The notes: generated from the sequence alone by a model not told the origin. A stretch of 64,000 bases of DNA from Streptomyces hyderabadensis (GCF_020404845.1 NZ_JAIOJZ010000044.1:1-64000), one strand, 5' to 3'; positions 34,637-43,633 are shown, numbered from the stretch's first letter. A program made the numbers and translations.

Positions 34637-34715
34637 CGCCGAACTGCCGCAGCCGGCCGCACCGCTCCGTCCACGCTCAGGTGGTGAGCACCGGCAGGGT
34701 GGCGGCGAGGTGCGG

Positions 34716-34910
34716 CTACGCCCCTGCCGCCACCGCCTCGTCGTCACGGAAGCCCGCCGCGCGCAGTACACCGACGAGGCTGTCGGTGAGGCCCAGGGTG
34801 TGGGGACCGGTCGCGTGCGTGCCGGCGTAGACGCGTGCGCCGTCGCAATGGGCGAGCAGGGCCGCGCGCGGCGCGCGGGCGAGACGCGCCGTCCGCAGGC
34901 TCCATTCGCC
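34716..34910 (-). pseudogene. C-terminal fragment of a TetR regulator
   Basis: Minus-strand frame reads RAALLAHCDGARVYAGTHAT then GPHTLGLTDSLVGVLRAAGF, the effector-domain core of TetR(C) regulators. No HTH precedes it, and the expected dimerisation helix afterwards is missing. It is back to back with the FAD monooxygenase remnant that starts at about 34920, so this was a divergent TetR/monooxygenase pair. Confidence 0.6.
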
Positions 34911-34919
34911 GTCCCCGGT

Positions 34920-35350
34920 CGGCCCGGCGGCGTCGGCGACGCCCTCTCCACCCGGCTGGACTTCGATGCCCTCGACTCCCGGCACGGCTACACCCTCTTC
35001 CTGGCCCAGGCGCGCACCGGGGCGATCCTGGAGGCGCGGGCGCGCGAACTGGAAGTGGAGATCAGCCGGGGACACGAGGTACCCGGGTCGCCGAGCCCCG
35101 CTGGCTGTCGCGCTTCGGCAATGCCACCCGGCTCGCGGAGACGTACCGCTCGGGACGCGCGCTGCTGGCGGGCGACGCCGCCCACATCCACTTCCCCGCG
35201 GCGGGCCAGGGGCTCAACACCGGGCTCCAGGACGCCGTGAACCTGGGGTGGAAGCCGGCGGTCGTGGTGGCCGGCCGCACCACCGACACCGGCGCGCGCT
35301 GCGACGAACGGGCCCAGGCACTGACCGCCTGGGCGGGTCCGCCCTCCTGA
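34920..35350 (+). pseudogene. Internally deleted FAD-dependent aromatic hydroxylase
   Basis: One frame to about 35085 gives LSTRLDFDALDSRHGYTLFL then AQARTGAILEARARELEVEI. After a jump in frame and a deletion of the middle of the gene, another gives RWLSRFGNATRLAETYRSGR, LLAGDAAHIHFPAAGQGLNT and GLQDAVNLGWKPAVVVAGRT, the FAD motif 2 region of class A hydroxylases. The N-terminal Rossmann motif and C-terminal domain are gone. Clearly a dead gene. Confidence 0.75.
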
Positions 35351-35355
35351 AGGAG

Positions 35356-36309
35356 TTACATTTCGCGCTCCCACCAGCCGCGCGTGTCGACGTCCGCGGC
35401 GTCCCCCAGCGCCTCCAGTTCCGCGATCTCCTCCTCGGTGAGTTCCATGCCGCGAGCGCGGACCAGCCCGTCGAGGTAGCCCGCCTTCGTGACCCCGACG
35501 ATCGGGGTGGCCCCCTTGGCGATGGCCCAGGCGGTGGCCACATCGGCGGCGGACGCGCCCCGGTCCGCGCCGATCGCTGCCATCCGGTCCGTCAGCGCCC
35601 GCAGCCGGGGCAGGATGCCGTTGTACACGGCCGCCCGGCTGCTTCCCTCCGGCAACGGATGCGCCGGTCCGTAGCGGCCGGTCAGCGCTCCCTGCTCGAG
35701 GACCATGTAGGCGAAGAACCGCACGTCGTTCTTGCGGCAGTGGTCGAGGATGCCGGCGCGCTCGGAGCCCCGGTACAGGAGGCTGTAGTGGTTCTGGACC
35801 GCCTCCACACGGAAACCGGCCTCGCCGAGGATCCGGTCGGCAAGAGCGATCTCCTCCAGGTTGTGGTTGGAGACGCCGACATGCTTGATCCTGCCGCTCT
35901 CGAGCAGCGGGATCAGGGACGGTGTCCACCGCGCCACGTCAGCGGGGTTGTGGATCCAGTAGAGATCCACATAGTCCGTACCCATGCGGTCGAGGCTCTG
36001 CCGCAGCATGTCCGCGACCGGATCGGGGCCGTCGCCCGCGAGCTGCGGGGTGAACTTCGTCGACAGCTGGTACTCGCTGCGGTCACGGCCGGACAGCGCC
36101 TGGGCGAGGACGGTCTCCGACCGGCCCATGCCGTACGCCACGGCGGTGTCCCACAAGGTGAACCCGTTCGGCTGCGCCTTCTCGACGACCTCCCGCAGGC
36201 CGGGCTCGCTCAGCCGGCTGCCGAAGTAGCCGTCTCCCGCCTCGCCGCTGTCTCCCCAGGCCCATGTGCCCAATGCCACCGCCGGCACGGTGAGTGCCTT
36301 GCTCGTCAT
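35356..36309 (-). CDS. Aldo/keto reductase
   Basis: 317 residues, (beta/alpha)8 NADPH-dependent reductase. The catalytic tetrad is visible: Asp and Tyr in LWDTAVAYGMGRSE, Lys in LSTKFTP, His in DLYWIHNPAD. The cofactor-binding end has AIAKGATPIVGVTKAGYLDG. GGAGG lies ahead of the ATG at 36309. The gene faces the XRE regulator at 36457 across 147 bp, so that regulator is its likely controller. It reduces an aldehyde or ketone of unknown identity. Confidence 0.9.
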   Translation of the reverse strand: MTSKALTVPAVALGTWAWGDSGEAGDGYFGSRLSEPGLREVVEKAQPNGFTLWDTAVAYGMGRSETVLAQALSGRDRSEYQLSTKFTPQLAGDGPDPVADMLRQSLDRMGTDYVDLYWIHNPADVARWTPSLIPLLESGRIKHVGVSNHNLEEIALADRILGEAGFRVEAVQNHYSLLYRGSERAGILDHCRKNDVRFFAYMVLEQGALTGRYGPAHPLPEGSSRAAVYNGILPRLRALTDRMAAIGADRGASAADVATAWAIAKGATPIVGVTKAGYLDGLVRARGMELTEEEIAELEALGDAADVDTRGWWEREM

Positions 36310-36443
36310 GTCCTGCCTCCGTTGTCCGTGCTCGGGACGATGTCGGAACGATCGACACCTACGAGACCGCGCTCGGCGCCACCGGAGAAGGTCGCGTTCA
36401 TGGGGGGTACAGGCTCGACCCCCCTCGCGCCGCGGCCGGCGGC

Positions 36444-36459
36444 TACGATCGACGACATG
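36444..36459 (+). promoter_or_regulatory. -10 box for a leaderless XRE message
   Basis: TACGAT at 36444-36449, then seven bases, then the ATG at 36457. There is no ribosome site. This is the same -10/ATG spacing as at 28308, consistent with a leaderless transcript. Confidence 0.5.
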
Positions 36460-37353
36460 GACCAGCAGCCCGGAAACCGCGCCGAGATCCGGGACTTCCT
36501 CGTCGGCCGACGCGCCAGGATCACCCCGGCGCAGGCCGGACTGCCGACCAGCGCCCGGCGCCGAGTCGCCGGGCTGCGGCGCGAGGAGGTCGCCGTCCTC
36601 GCCGGTGTCAGCACGGAGTGGTACACGCGGCTGGAGAAGGGCCACATCGGCGGTGTGTCCGACGACGTCCTCGACGCGGTCGCCCGCGCCCTGCGACTGG
36701 ACGAGGACGAACGCACCCACCTGTTCGACCTGGCCCGGGCGGCGCGGCCCGCGAGACGCACGCCGTCGCGTCGCCGGGACGTCGAGGTCCCGCCCAGGAT
36801 CCAGTGGCTGCTCGACTCCATGACGATGTCCTCGGCGTTCGTACGCAACGGCCGGACGGACATCGTCGCCGGCAATCCCCTGGCCCGGGCCCTGCTCGCG
36901 CCGATGTTCGACAGCGCCACCACCGACCGGCGCGGCCGTCCGAATCTCGCCCGCTACATCTTCCTCGACCCCGGCGCACCCGACTTCTTCGTCGACTGGG
37001 AGGCCGCCGGCGTCGCCACCGCCGCCCTGCTGCGCGCCGAGGTCGGACGCGAGCCCCGGGACCGGGCACTGCGCGAACTCGTCGGCGAGCTGTCCACCCT
37101 GAGCCCGGAGTTCCGCGGTCAGTGGGCCGCGCACGACGTCCTGATGCGCCACGACGGCGTCAAACGGCTCCGGCACCCCGAGGCCGGCCACCTGGAACTG
37201 ACCTTCCAGTCCCTCGACCTCCCCCTGCCGGGCCGAGCCGTGCACGACCTGGTCGTCTACACGGCCGAACCCGGCACCGCGTCCGAGGACCGGCTCCGAC
37301 TCCTCGCCGTCTCGGCGGCCACGGACTCCCGGACCGACGGCGCGTTCGCGTAG
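36457..37353 (+). CDS. XRE regulator with MmyB-like domain
   Basis: 298 residues. HTH with RRARITPAQAGLPTSARRRV, AGLRREEVAVLAGVSTEWYT and RLEKGHIGGVSDDVLDAVAR; C-terminal MmyB domain with SSAFVRNGRTDIVAGNPLAR, YIFLDPGAPDFFVDWEAAGV and LELTFQSLDLPLPGRAVHDL. Probably leaderless. Divergent from the aldo/keto reductase, the usual target arrangement. Its last 97 bp overlap the 3' end of the convergent hydrolase gene. Similar regulators are at 16938 and 55558. Confidence 0.9.
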   Translation: MDQQPGNRAEIRDFLVGRRARITPAQAGLPTSARRRVAGLRREEVAVLAGVSTEWYTRLEKGHIGGVSDDVLDAVARALRLDEDERTHLFDLARAARPARRTPSRRRDVEVPPRIQWLLDSMTMSSAFVRNGRTDIVAGNPLARALLAPMFDSATTDRRGRPNLARYIFLDPGAPDFFVDWEAAGVATAALLRAEVGREPRDRALRELVGELSTLSPEFRGQWAAHDVLMRHDGVKRLRHPEAGHLELTFQSLDLPLPGRAVHDLVVYTAEPGTASEDRLRLLAVSAATDSRTDGAFA

Positions 37354-38111
37354 CGGCCGACGAACTCGCGGATCTCCCGGGCGACGAGTTGGGGAGACTC
37401 GTACGGGGCGAGATGCCCCGCGTCGGACAGGAAGACCAGCCGGCCCCCGGGCATCGCACGGACGTCGGCGATCAACTTGTCCTGCGGCGCGATGGTGTCC
37501 CTGCCGCCGACGACGTAGCACGCCGGCACGGCCATCCCGGACAGCTCCCCGGACATGCTCGTATAGGCACCCCCGCCGCTTCCGAGCCAGCTGTGCCAGA
37601 ACTGCTCGGTGACAGCAGTCGTCATCGTGCGCACGACGTCGGTGGTCCTGCTCGGGTCGAGCGACATGGCCCCGACCGCCTCCGTGATGGCCTCGACGTC
37701 ACGGAACGACGCGGCGAACCGCTCGATGACTGGATCGCCCGCCTCGGTTCCGCCCGCGTTCCAGGGCATGAACGCCATGACGGCGAACACCTGGCCGGGC
37801 CGGTCGAGAGCGATCCGCACGCCGAGCGCACCACCGAAGGAGAGACCGACGAGGGCGAAGCGTTCCAGACCCAGCTCGTCGCAGGCGTCGGTCACGGTGC
37901 CGGCGATCCGTCCGAGGCTCGAACCGTCGGCAGGCGCACGGAGCGAGCCCGCGTGGCCAGGCAGGTCCATCAGAACGAGGCGGTAGCCGTCGAGCAGCGG
38001 TGCCGTCCCGGACCAGCAGGTGAGCGAGCACCCGAGTCCGGGCAGCAGAACGATCGAGTCCGGCCCGCTGCCCCGCACCTCGTAGTGGATACCGTTGGTC
38101 GTCCTGGGCAT
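37257..38111 (-). CDS. Alpha/beta hydrolase
   Basis: 284 residues. Oxyanion segment LLPGLGCSLTCW, nucleophile elbow LVGLSFGGALG (Ser), acid YVVGGRDTIAPQDK and His in LSDAGHLAPYESP complete the triad. GGAGGG lies ahead of ATG 38111. The last ~30 residues (Ser/Arg-rich) overlap the convergent XRE gene and look like a random extension past the normal family end. Located just downstream of the MhpA-like hydroxylase (64 bp), it may be the C-C or ester hydrolase of the same route. Confidence 0.85.
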   Translation of the reverse strand: MPRTTNGIHYEVRGSGPDSIVLLPGLGCSLTCWSGTAPLLDGYRLVLMDLPGHAGSLRAPADGSSLGRIAGTVTDACDELGLERFALVGLSFGGALGVRIALDRPGQVFAVMAFMPWNAGGTEAGDPVIERFAASFRDVEAITEAVGAMSLDPSRTTDVVRTMTTAVTEQFWHSWLGSGGGAYTSMSGELSGMAVPACYVVGGRDTIAPQDKLIADVRAMPGGRLVFLSDAGHLAPYESPQLVAREIREFVGRYANAPSVRESVAAETARSRSRSSDAVPGSAV

Positions 38112-38175
38112 GAGATCCCTCCCGTGTGTCACGTGATCCGTTGTGTCGTCGGCCGCCGCCGAGCGGGTCATGCCG

Positions 38176-39738
38176 CTACACCAGCGACAGGCTCGTACGC
38201 AGTGAGGCGAGCAGACCCACCACCTCGGAGGGTTCGGCAGCGGTGCCGAAGACGTAGAAGTCCGGGCGCACCAGCACGGCCACGACGCCGGACTTCCTGA
38301 GCCAGTCGCTCAGCGCCGTGCCCTCTTCCCGCACCCCCTGGGCGCCGACCACCACGGACCGCAGCCCGATCAGGCGCTCGAGGTGCGAGACGGCCGCGGT
38401 CGTCGCCGCGTCCGGTTCGACCACGGTGAACAGCGTGAATCCGCGGCCGAGTACGTCGTCGGACCGCTCGGCCCGCCCACCGCTGGTACGCAGAAGGGGT
38501 TGTACGGCCAGGCGACCGGCCAGCGGTTGCCCGTCCCGGAAGCCCGCGCCGACAGGCGGCTCGAACGGGGGCGGAAGCTCGGTCGCCGACCGCATCTCCT
38601 CGCGACGTCGCGCGGCCCGGACGGGGTCCGTCTCGCAGACGACGGCCCCTACCCGCATCGACTCCTCGATGTACTCGACGACCTGCGGCCTCCTCGAGAG
38701 CGTGTACAGGTCCAGCAGCTCCGGGTCCGCGGCGCCGGCCAGCACGAGATCGAGCATCCAGCCGAGGGTCGCGGCGTCCCGGACACCGGAACTCATGCCC
38801 TGTCCGAGGAAGGGCGGCATGACATGGGCGGAGTCCCCGGCAAGCAGCACGGACCGGTGGCGGAACGTGTCGGCCACGACGGAGCGGAACCGGTAGACGG
38901 TCTGCCGGATCACCTCCCCCTCGTGCGGGCCGATCCAGGGCCCGAGCAACTCCCGGACGCGTTCCGGTTTCACCATCTCGGCGGGATCGTCGCCCTCGAC
39001 GAGCATGAACTCCCAGCGGAAGTACCGCTGCGCCACCCGGCCCATGTGGTTCGGCCTCGCGGGGTCGAGGACCTGCCCCGTGTCCGGGATGTCCAGGGCC
39101 CGGGCGCCGGGCCGGGGACGGACGTCGACGACCAGCCAGTCGCCCCGGAAACCGAGATCCTTCGCCGGAATGCCGCAGAGCGTGCGTACCCTGCTGTTGG
39201 CGCCGTCCGCCCCGACCACATAGCGAGCGGTGACGACGCCGCCGTCCGCCAACGTGACCACCACGTGGTCGGCCTCCTGGCGCAGGTCGACCAGCTCCGC
39301 ACCGAACCGGACGTCCACGGTGGCCGCCTTGCGGACTGCCGCGTCCAGGGCGTCCTCGAGTTCGGGCTGGTAGAAGTGGTACGACGCGTCCCAGCCGGAG
39401 GGGGCCGTCCCTCCCCTGGGCAGACGGGAGATCACGCTCCCGTCGGGATCGAGGAATTCATACACACGCGCCGGTTCGGCGATGCGGCGCACGTCGTCGG
39501 CAATGCCCAAGGACTGGAAGACGCGCATGATCTCGTGGTCGAAGTGTCCCGCCCGCGGCGTCTCGTAGCGCCCGACCCGCCGTTCGCACACCACGACGCG
39601 GTGTCCTGATGCCCCCAGCAGCGCGGCCAGGGTCTGACCGACCGGGCCGTACCCGACGATGACGACATCCGCATCCACGGCGTGCGGCGTGGTCGTGGTC
39701 GTGGACGTGGACCTGCGGGATTCATCGGGAAGCTTCAT
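38176..39738 (-). CDS. MhpA-like FAD-dependent aromatic hydroxylase
   Basis: 520 residues. FAD Rossmann motif ADVVIVGYGPVGQTLAALLG, the DG motif DGANSRVRTLCGIP, and FAD motif 2 LLAGDSAHVMPPFLGQGMSS plus GVRDAATLGWMLDLVL, which is the MhpA-specific form of 3-(3-hydroxyphenyl)propionate hydroxylases. The C-terminal thioredoxin-like domain ends ALSDWLRKSGVVAVLVRPDF. It would ortho-hydroxylate a phenol to a catechol with NAD(P)H and oxygen. The VOC dioxygenase, FAH protein and hydrolases nearby on the same strand would then open and process the ring. The ATG at 39738 is preferred over an upstream TTG. Confidence 0.88.
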   Translation of the reverse strand: MKLPDESRRSTSTTTTTPHAVDADVVIVGYGPVGQTLAALLGASGHRVVVCERRVGRYETPRAGHFDHEIMRVFQSLGIADDVRRIAEPARVYEFLDPDGSVISRLPRGGTAPSGWDASYHFYQPELEDALDAAVRKAATVDVRFGAELVDLRQEADHVVVTLADGGVVTARYVVGADGANSRVRTLCGIPAKDLGFRGDWLVVDVRPRPGARALDIPDTGQVLDPARPNHMGRVAQRYFRWEFMLVEGDDPAEMVKPERVRELLGPWIGPHEGEVIRQTVYRFRSVVADTFRHRSVLLAGDSAHVMPPFLGQGMSSGVRDAATLGWMLDLVLAGAADPELLDLYTLSRRPQVVEYIEESMRVGAVVCETDPVRAARRREEMRSATELPPPFEPPVGAGFRDGQPLAGRLAVQPLLRTSGGRAERSDDVLGRGFTLFTVVEPDAATTAAVSHLERLIGLRSVVVGAQGVREEGTALSDWLRKSGVVAVLVRPDFYVFGTAAEPSEVVGLLASLRTSLSLV

Positions 39739-39788
39739 GTGTCCCAACCCTTCGCTTGCGCCGATGCGTGTGCATGCCGGAGATCACC

Positions 39789-40721
39789 TCAGGTGGCGTC
39801 GATGTCCAGTACGATCCGGCCGCGACCGCGGCCCTGCGCGTGGAGCAGCCGCCAGGCGTCGGCGGCCTGCTCCAGCGGGAAGGCCCGGTGCACCGGGACG
39901 GACAGCCTCCCGGACTCGGCGAGCCCGGCCACCTCCGTCAGCTCGTCGGCATTCGCGCGTGCCCACACCAATTGGCCGCCCTGTTCGGGCGCGGTGACGT
40001 CGGCCACGGAGGCGACCCGTGCGGGATCCTTCAGGACCTTCCGCGAGACGGCCACCGCCTCGCCGCCGAAGAAGTCGAGCGCCGCGTCGACGCCCTCGGG
40101 CGCCAGCTCGCGCACCCGGTCGGCCAGCCCGGGTCCGTAGGTGATCGGTGTGGCGCCGAGTCCCCGCAGGTAGTCGTGGTTGCGCTGGCTTGCGGTGCCG
40201 ATGACGCGGGCACCCCGGTCGGCCGCGATCTGCACGCCGAGCGTGCCGACCCCACCGGCGGCACCGTGGATCAGGACGGTGTCGCCCGCGCCGACGCCGA
40301 TGCGTTCGACGGCCTGGTAGGCCGTCAGCCCGTTCAGCGGCAGACACGCGGCATGCAGCCAGTCCCAGGACTTCGGTTTGCGTGCCAGCGCGCGGACCGG
40401 GGCCGAGACCAGCTCGGCGTAGGTGCCGTTCTGCGCCCAGTCCTTGAGGACGAAGCCGATCACCTCGTCGCCGATCTCGAACTCGGTGGCGCCGAATCCA
40501 CGAGCCTCGATGACGCCGGCCACCTCGAACCCCGGGATCAGCGGAAAATGGGTCACCATGATGCCGTCGAGGTTGCCCGCGGCGATCTTTTCGTCGGCCG
40601 GGTTCACCCCGGCCGCCTTGACCCGGACCAGGAATTCCCCGGGTCCGACCGCCGGCGTCGGCAGCTCGGTGAGTTCCAGGGCGTCCGCGTCGCCGTAGTG
40701 CTGGAGTGCAATCGCTTTCAT
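39789..40721 (-). CDS. Quinone-reductase-type MDR oxidoreductase
   Basis: 310 residues, zinc-free medium-chain reductase: VRVKAAGVNPADEKIAAGNL, PLIPGFEVAGVIEARGFGAT, and the NADPH motif LIHGAAGGVGTLGVQIAADR with ARVIGTASQ. Ends PVHRAFPLEQAADAWRLLHA, as in QOR enzymes. It reduces quinones or enones with NADPH. Sitting between the hydroxylase and the ring-cleavage operon, it could recycle quinoid by-products; this is inference from position. A 57-bp gap separates it from the upstream hydrolase gene. Confidence 0.9.
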   Translation of the reverse strand: MKAIALQHYGDADALELTELPTPAVGPGEFLVRVKAAGVNPADEKIAAGNLDGIMVTHFPLIPGFEVAGVIEARGFGATEFEIGDEVIGFVLKDWAQNGTYAELVSAPVRALARKPKSWDWLHAACLPLNGLTAYQAVERIGVGAGDTVLIHGAAGGVGTLGVQIAADRGARVIGTASQRNHDYLRGLGATPITYGPGLADRVRELAPEGVDAALDFFGGEAVAVSRKVLKDPARVASVADVTAPEQGGQLVWARANADELTEVAGLAESGRLSVPVHRAFPLEQAADAWRLLHAQGRGRGRIVLDIDAT

Positions 40722-40778
40722 GGTCTCCTCGATGATTCCGAGAGCTGTGGGGAGGGAAAGGACGTGGGATCTTCTGGA

Positions 40779-41861
40779 TCATTCAGGGCGGAGCCGGGCA
40801 CGGAACCAGTCACAGACGAACTCCGTCCGCTCGGCCGCGTGGTTGTACAGGGTGTGCTCGCCGTCGTCCCAGACCCGCAGGGCGGAACGCGCCGACAGGC
40901 CGAGGAACACCTTCTGCTGGTCGAGGCTGACCAGGGGGTCGTTGCCGCCGTGCAGCACGAGCATCGCGGCACGCGTGCGGTCGACCGCCGGGTCGAGCCA
41001 CAGGGTGCGGAAGACGGCCGCGGCTTCGTCGTCGGTGCCGACGCCCAGCAGCGCCCGCGACTGTTCGCGTGCGGTCCGGAACGGCAGCGGTTCCGGCCGC
41101 GCGTCGGCCCCGTTGACGCAGCATGCGCCGAAACGGCTGTCGTGCACGGCGGCACGGGCGGCGAGTAGCCCACCGAAGCTGTTCCCCCAGACCCCGTACC
41201 GGCCGTCGTGGCCGGTACGGGCACGCACGGCGTCGAGGGCGGCGCTGAAGGCCCGGTCGACGTCTGCGTCGAGGTGCAGTCCGCCGGTCATGCGCGTCTC
41301 ACCCTGGCCCGGTGCCTCGAACAGGACGGCGGACAGTCCCCGCCGGGCCAGGGCTTCGGCCTGCCGGTGGAAGGCCGGACCCCAGCCGCTCTGCCCGCCG
41401 ACGACGACCACGGTGGGACCGGGGGGAGCGCCGGACCGGCTCACGAACCAGGCGGTGCACCGGCTCTGCCGGAACGGGATCGAGAGCCGCTCCACGAGCA
41501 ACTGGGTGTCCAGCTCGGCCGCCGCCTGGTAGGCCCGGGTGAGCCGGGCGTAGAGCGCGCGTTTCGTCGGGTGGTCGGTGTTGAAGGCCATCTGAGCGAA
41601 GATCAGGCAGGCCGTTGCCCGGCGGTGACAGGCGACCGCGGTTTCGGCGTCACCGCGGTCGGCGGCCGCCTCCGCGCGGGTCGACTGCGCTTCGGCCAGG
41701 CGGGTCGCGACGTCGTGCCACGGTTGCGAGACGGCCGCGCCGGCCAGCTGGACGGCGTCTCCGTGGTCCATGCCGTAATCGAGCATTCGGGACATCGGCA
41801 TGGCACGCAGCAACGCGGCCCGGAGCTTGGCCGGGTCCTTGGCCGACACGGGAGCGTCCAT
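40779..41861 (-). CDS. FrsA/DHPON-hydrolase-like alpha/beta hydrolase
   Basis: 360 residues: an N-terminal helical domain of about 140 residues, then an alpha/beta hydrolase core with PTVVVVGGQSGWGPAFHRQA, nucleophile YGVWGNSFGGLLAARAAV (Ser), MLVLHGGNDPLVSLDQQ (Asp) and WDDGEHTLYNHAAERTEF (His). This layout is that of the 2,6-dihydroxypseudooxynicotine hydrolase/FrsA group, which includes C-C bond hydrolases. Its ATG overlaps the stop of the FAH gene (ATGA). In a meta-cleavage operon it is a natural candidate to cut the ring-fission product; not proven. Confidence 0.8.
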   Translation of the reverse strand: MDAPVSAKDPAKLRAALLRAMPMSRMLDYGMDHGDAVQLAGAAVSQPWHDVATRLAEAQSTRAEAAADRGDAETAVACHRRATACLIFAQMAFNTDHPTKRALYARLTRAYQAAAELDTQLLVERLSIPFRQSRCTAWFVSRSGAPPGPTVVVVGGQSGWGPAFHRQAEALARRGLSAVLFEAPGQGETRMTGGLHLDADVDRAFSAALDAVRARTGHDGRYGVWGNSFGGLLAARAAVHDSRFGACCVNGADARPEPLPFRTAREQSRALLGVGTDDEAAAVFRTLWLDPAVDRTRAAMLVLHGGNDPLVSLDQQKVFLGLSARSALRVWDDGEHTLYNHAAERTEFVCDWFRARLRPE

Positions 41862-42814
41862 CAGCGCGTGACTCCGTCGGTGGACCGACGCCGGGTTCGC
41901 AGCGGAATGACCGGCGCCGCCTCGGTGACGGTGTTGCGCAGCTCGCCGAGACCTTCGATCGCCGCGACGACCTCGTCGCCCGGCCGCAACCACGGGTAGG
42001 TCGCCGGATCGTGCGTGCGGGACAGCTCCAGGATGCAGCCGGTGCCGCAGGTGCCGGAACCGATCACATCGCCCGGCCGGACTTCGGCGCCCCGGGAGGC
42101 GTAGGCGATCATCTCGCCGAACGACCAGTGGATGTCCGACCACAGGGCGCGGGAGTAGGGGACACCGTTGACCGTGCAGGTCATGTCGAGCCGGTGTCCG
42201 TTGCCCTCGCGGAAGTCGGCGATCTCGTCCGGGGTCACGAAGTACGGGCCGAGGCTCGTCGCGGTGTCCTTGCCCTTCACCGGTCCCAACGACAGCTTCA
42301 TCTCGCGCTGCTGTACGTCCCGGCCGCTCCAGTCGTTGAGCACGCAATAGCCGGCGACGGCGCGTTCCGCGTCCCGGACGGTCAGGTCGCGGCCGCCGTG
42401 CCCCACCACCGCGGCTACCTCCAGCTCGAAGTCGAATCGCTCCGCACCCGGAGTCATCGGCACCGGTCCGCAGCCCATCACGGCGTAGGGGTTGGAGAAG
42501 TAGAAGACCGGCAGCTCGTACCAGTCCGGTTCCATCTCCAGGCCCCGCCAGGCGCGCCCTGCCCGCACATGCTGTTCGAAGGCGTAGAAGTCGCGGACGG
42601 TCGGAGGCGTCGCGATCGGCGACAGGGGAACGATGTCCGGCAGGGGCACGGCCGCACCGCGCCGCAGCGCGGTCCGTCCGGCAGCGAGCAGCTCGGCCCG
42701 GCCGGCCTCGATGAGAGGCAGCAGGTCCTGCGGACCGTCGACGACCCGGACCAGGTCACCGTCCACCACACCGACGCGTGCGGACGGACCGTCCGCGTAG
42801 CGAACGAACTTCAC
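41861..42814 (-). CDS. Fumarylacetoacetate hydrolase family protein
   Basis: 317 residues. The FAH core is clear: VRDFYAFEQHVRAGRAWRGL, PVFYFSNPYAVMGCGPVPMT, metal-site region RFDFELEVAAVVGHGGRDLT, YCVLNDWSGRDVQQREMKLS and DVIGSGTCGTGCILELSRTH. The family hydrolyses C-C bonds in beta-diketo acids, or hydrates or decarboxylates meta-cleavage products. The GTG start at 42814 overlaps the VOC gene's stop, and its own stop overlaps the next hydrolase, so three proteins are translationally coupled. Presumably one step of the same pathway. Confidence 0.9.
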   Translation of the reverse strand: MKFVRYADGPSARVGVVDGDLVRVVDGPQDLLPLIEAGRAELLAAGRTALRRGAAVPLPDIVPLSPIATPPTVRDFYAFEQHVRAGRAWRGLEMEPDWYELPVFYFSNPYAVMGCGPVPMTPGAERFDFELEVAAVVGHGGRDLTVRDAERAVAGYCVLNDWSGRDVQQREMKLSLGPVKGKDTATSLGPYFVTPDEIADFREGNGHRLDMTCTVNGVPYSRALWSDIHWSFGEMIAYASRGAEVRPGDVIGSGTCGTGCILELSRTHDPATYPWLRPGDEVVAAIEGLGELRNTVTEAAPVIPLRTRRRSTDGVTR

Positions 42815-43389
42815 CGCCCGGCCTCCTCTGCCGTGTCGGCATCGGCGGCCACCGCTTGTTCGCGCGTCCAGGCGCGGTAGCTCGCCTCGGTGAAGCCCGT
42901 GGCGCCGTGGCGCTCGACCGAGGCCCGGATGGCGTCCAGCAGTTCCTCGGGATCGGTCTCGATGTCGATGTGCTCGACGAAGGGCTGCCGGGCCACCAGC
43001 CCGGTCCGCCAGTAGACCTCGCACCGGTTGCCCTCCGGATCGAAGAAGTAGACGCCGACGGCGTTGCCGTGCGAGACGATCATGTCGAGCCGGACGTTGT
43101 GCTCCCGGAAGCGCCGGTGGAAGCCGAGGACGTCCTCGAAGCGGGCACACCGGAACGACACCTGCTGGATGAGCCTGCTTCCGGGTGGCGCGTCCCGGCC
43201 CTCGGCCAGGAGCAGTTCGTGGTGTTCGGTGTCCGGCCGGGCGGACAGGAACCAGATGCCGAGCCGTTCGTCGTGGTCGGTGACCGTCAGTCCGAGTACG
43301 TCGCTGTAGAACGCCAGCTGACGACTCACGTCGTGACAGCGCAGGCCCACGTGGCCGAGTTCCGCGACGGCCGGCGGGGGAGTCGTCAT
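42811..43389 (-). CDS. VOC protein, likely extradiol (catechol) dioxygenase
   Basis: 192 residues. First module VAELGHVGLRCHDVSRQLAF YSDVLGL is split here for length; the second has CARFEDVLGFHRRFREHNVR and VGVYFFDPEGNRCEVYWRTG. The pattern His (ELGHVGL), His (EHHELLLAEG region) and Glu (NRCEVYW) matches the Fe(II) ligands of type I extradiol dioxygenases, and the ending GNRCEVYWRTG is typical. First gene of a coupled operon with FAH and alpha/beta hydrolase genes. GGAGG precedes the ATG at 43389. It would cleave a catechol made by the hydroxylase at 38176. A metal-binding glyoxalase role is the alternative. Confidence 0.78.
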   Translation of the reverse strand: MTTPPPAVAELGHVGLRCHDVSRQLAFYSDVLGLTVTDHDERLGIWFLSARPDTEHHELLLAEGRDAPPGSRLIQQVSFRCARFEDVLGFHRRFREHNVRLDMIVSHGNAVGVYFFDPEGNRCEVYWRTGLVARQPFVEHIDIETDPEELLDAIRASVERHGATGFTEASYRAWTREQAVAADADTAEEAGR

Positions 43390-43406
43390 GCCGCTCGCCT
43401 CCGAGT

Positions 43407-43510
43407 GTGTTCCGCAGAGCAGATCATGTTCTGCAAAGTAGCTCGGCCCAAGCGCCCCGTCAATGGCAATGTGTTCTGTAGGAGGGCGTGCTATCTGCTC
43501 AGCAGAACAC
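43407..43510. promoter_or_regulatory. Cluster of IclR-type half-sites in the divergent promoter
   Basis: A nine-base motif RTGTTCYGY occurs four times: GTGTTCCGC 43407, ATGTTCTGC 43426, GTGTTCTGT 43471, and inverted GCAGAACAC 43502. The last lies in a perfect palindrome, TCTGCT-C-AGCAGA (43494-43506). All are between the VOC operon and iclR, so IclR probably binds them to control the operon and itself. Confidence 0.6.
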
Positions 43511-43633
43511 CTTGGCCGGGGCGGTGAACCCATGGCGAGGGTGGTGACGCTCGCCGGGGCGGACTATTCTGGGTGGCGAAATGTGGTTCACTCACCAGAA
43601 CAACCGTGGTGACGACGGCGAGAAGGAGGGGTC

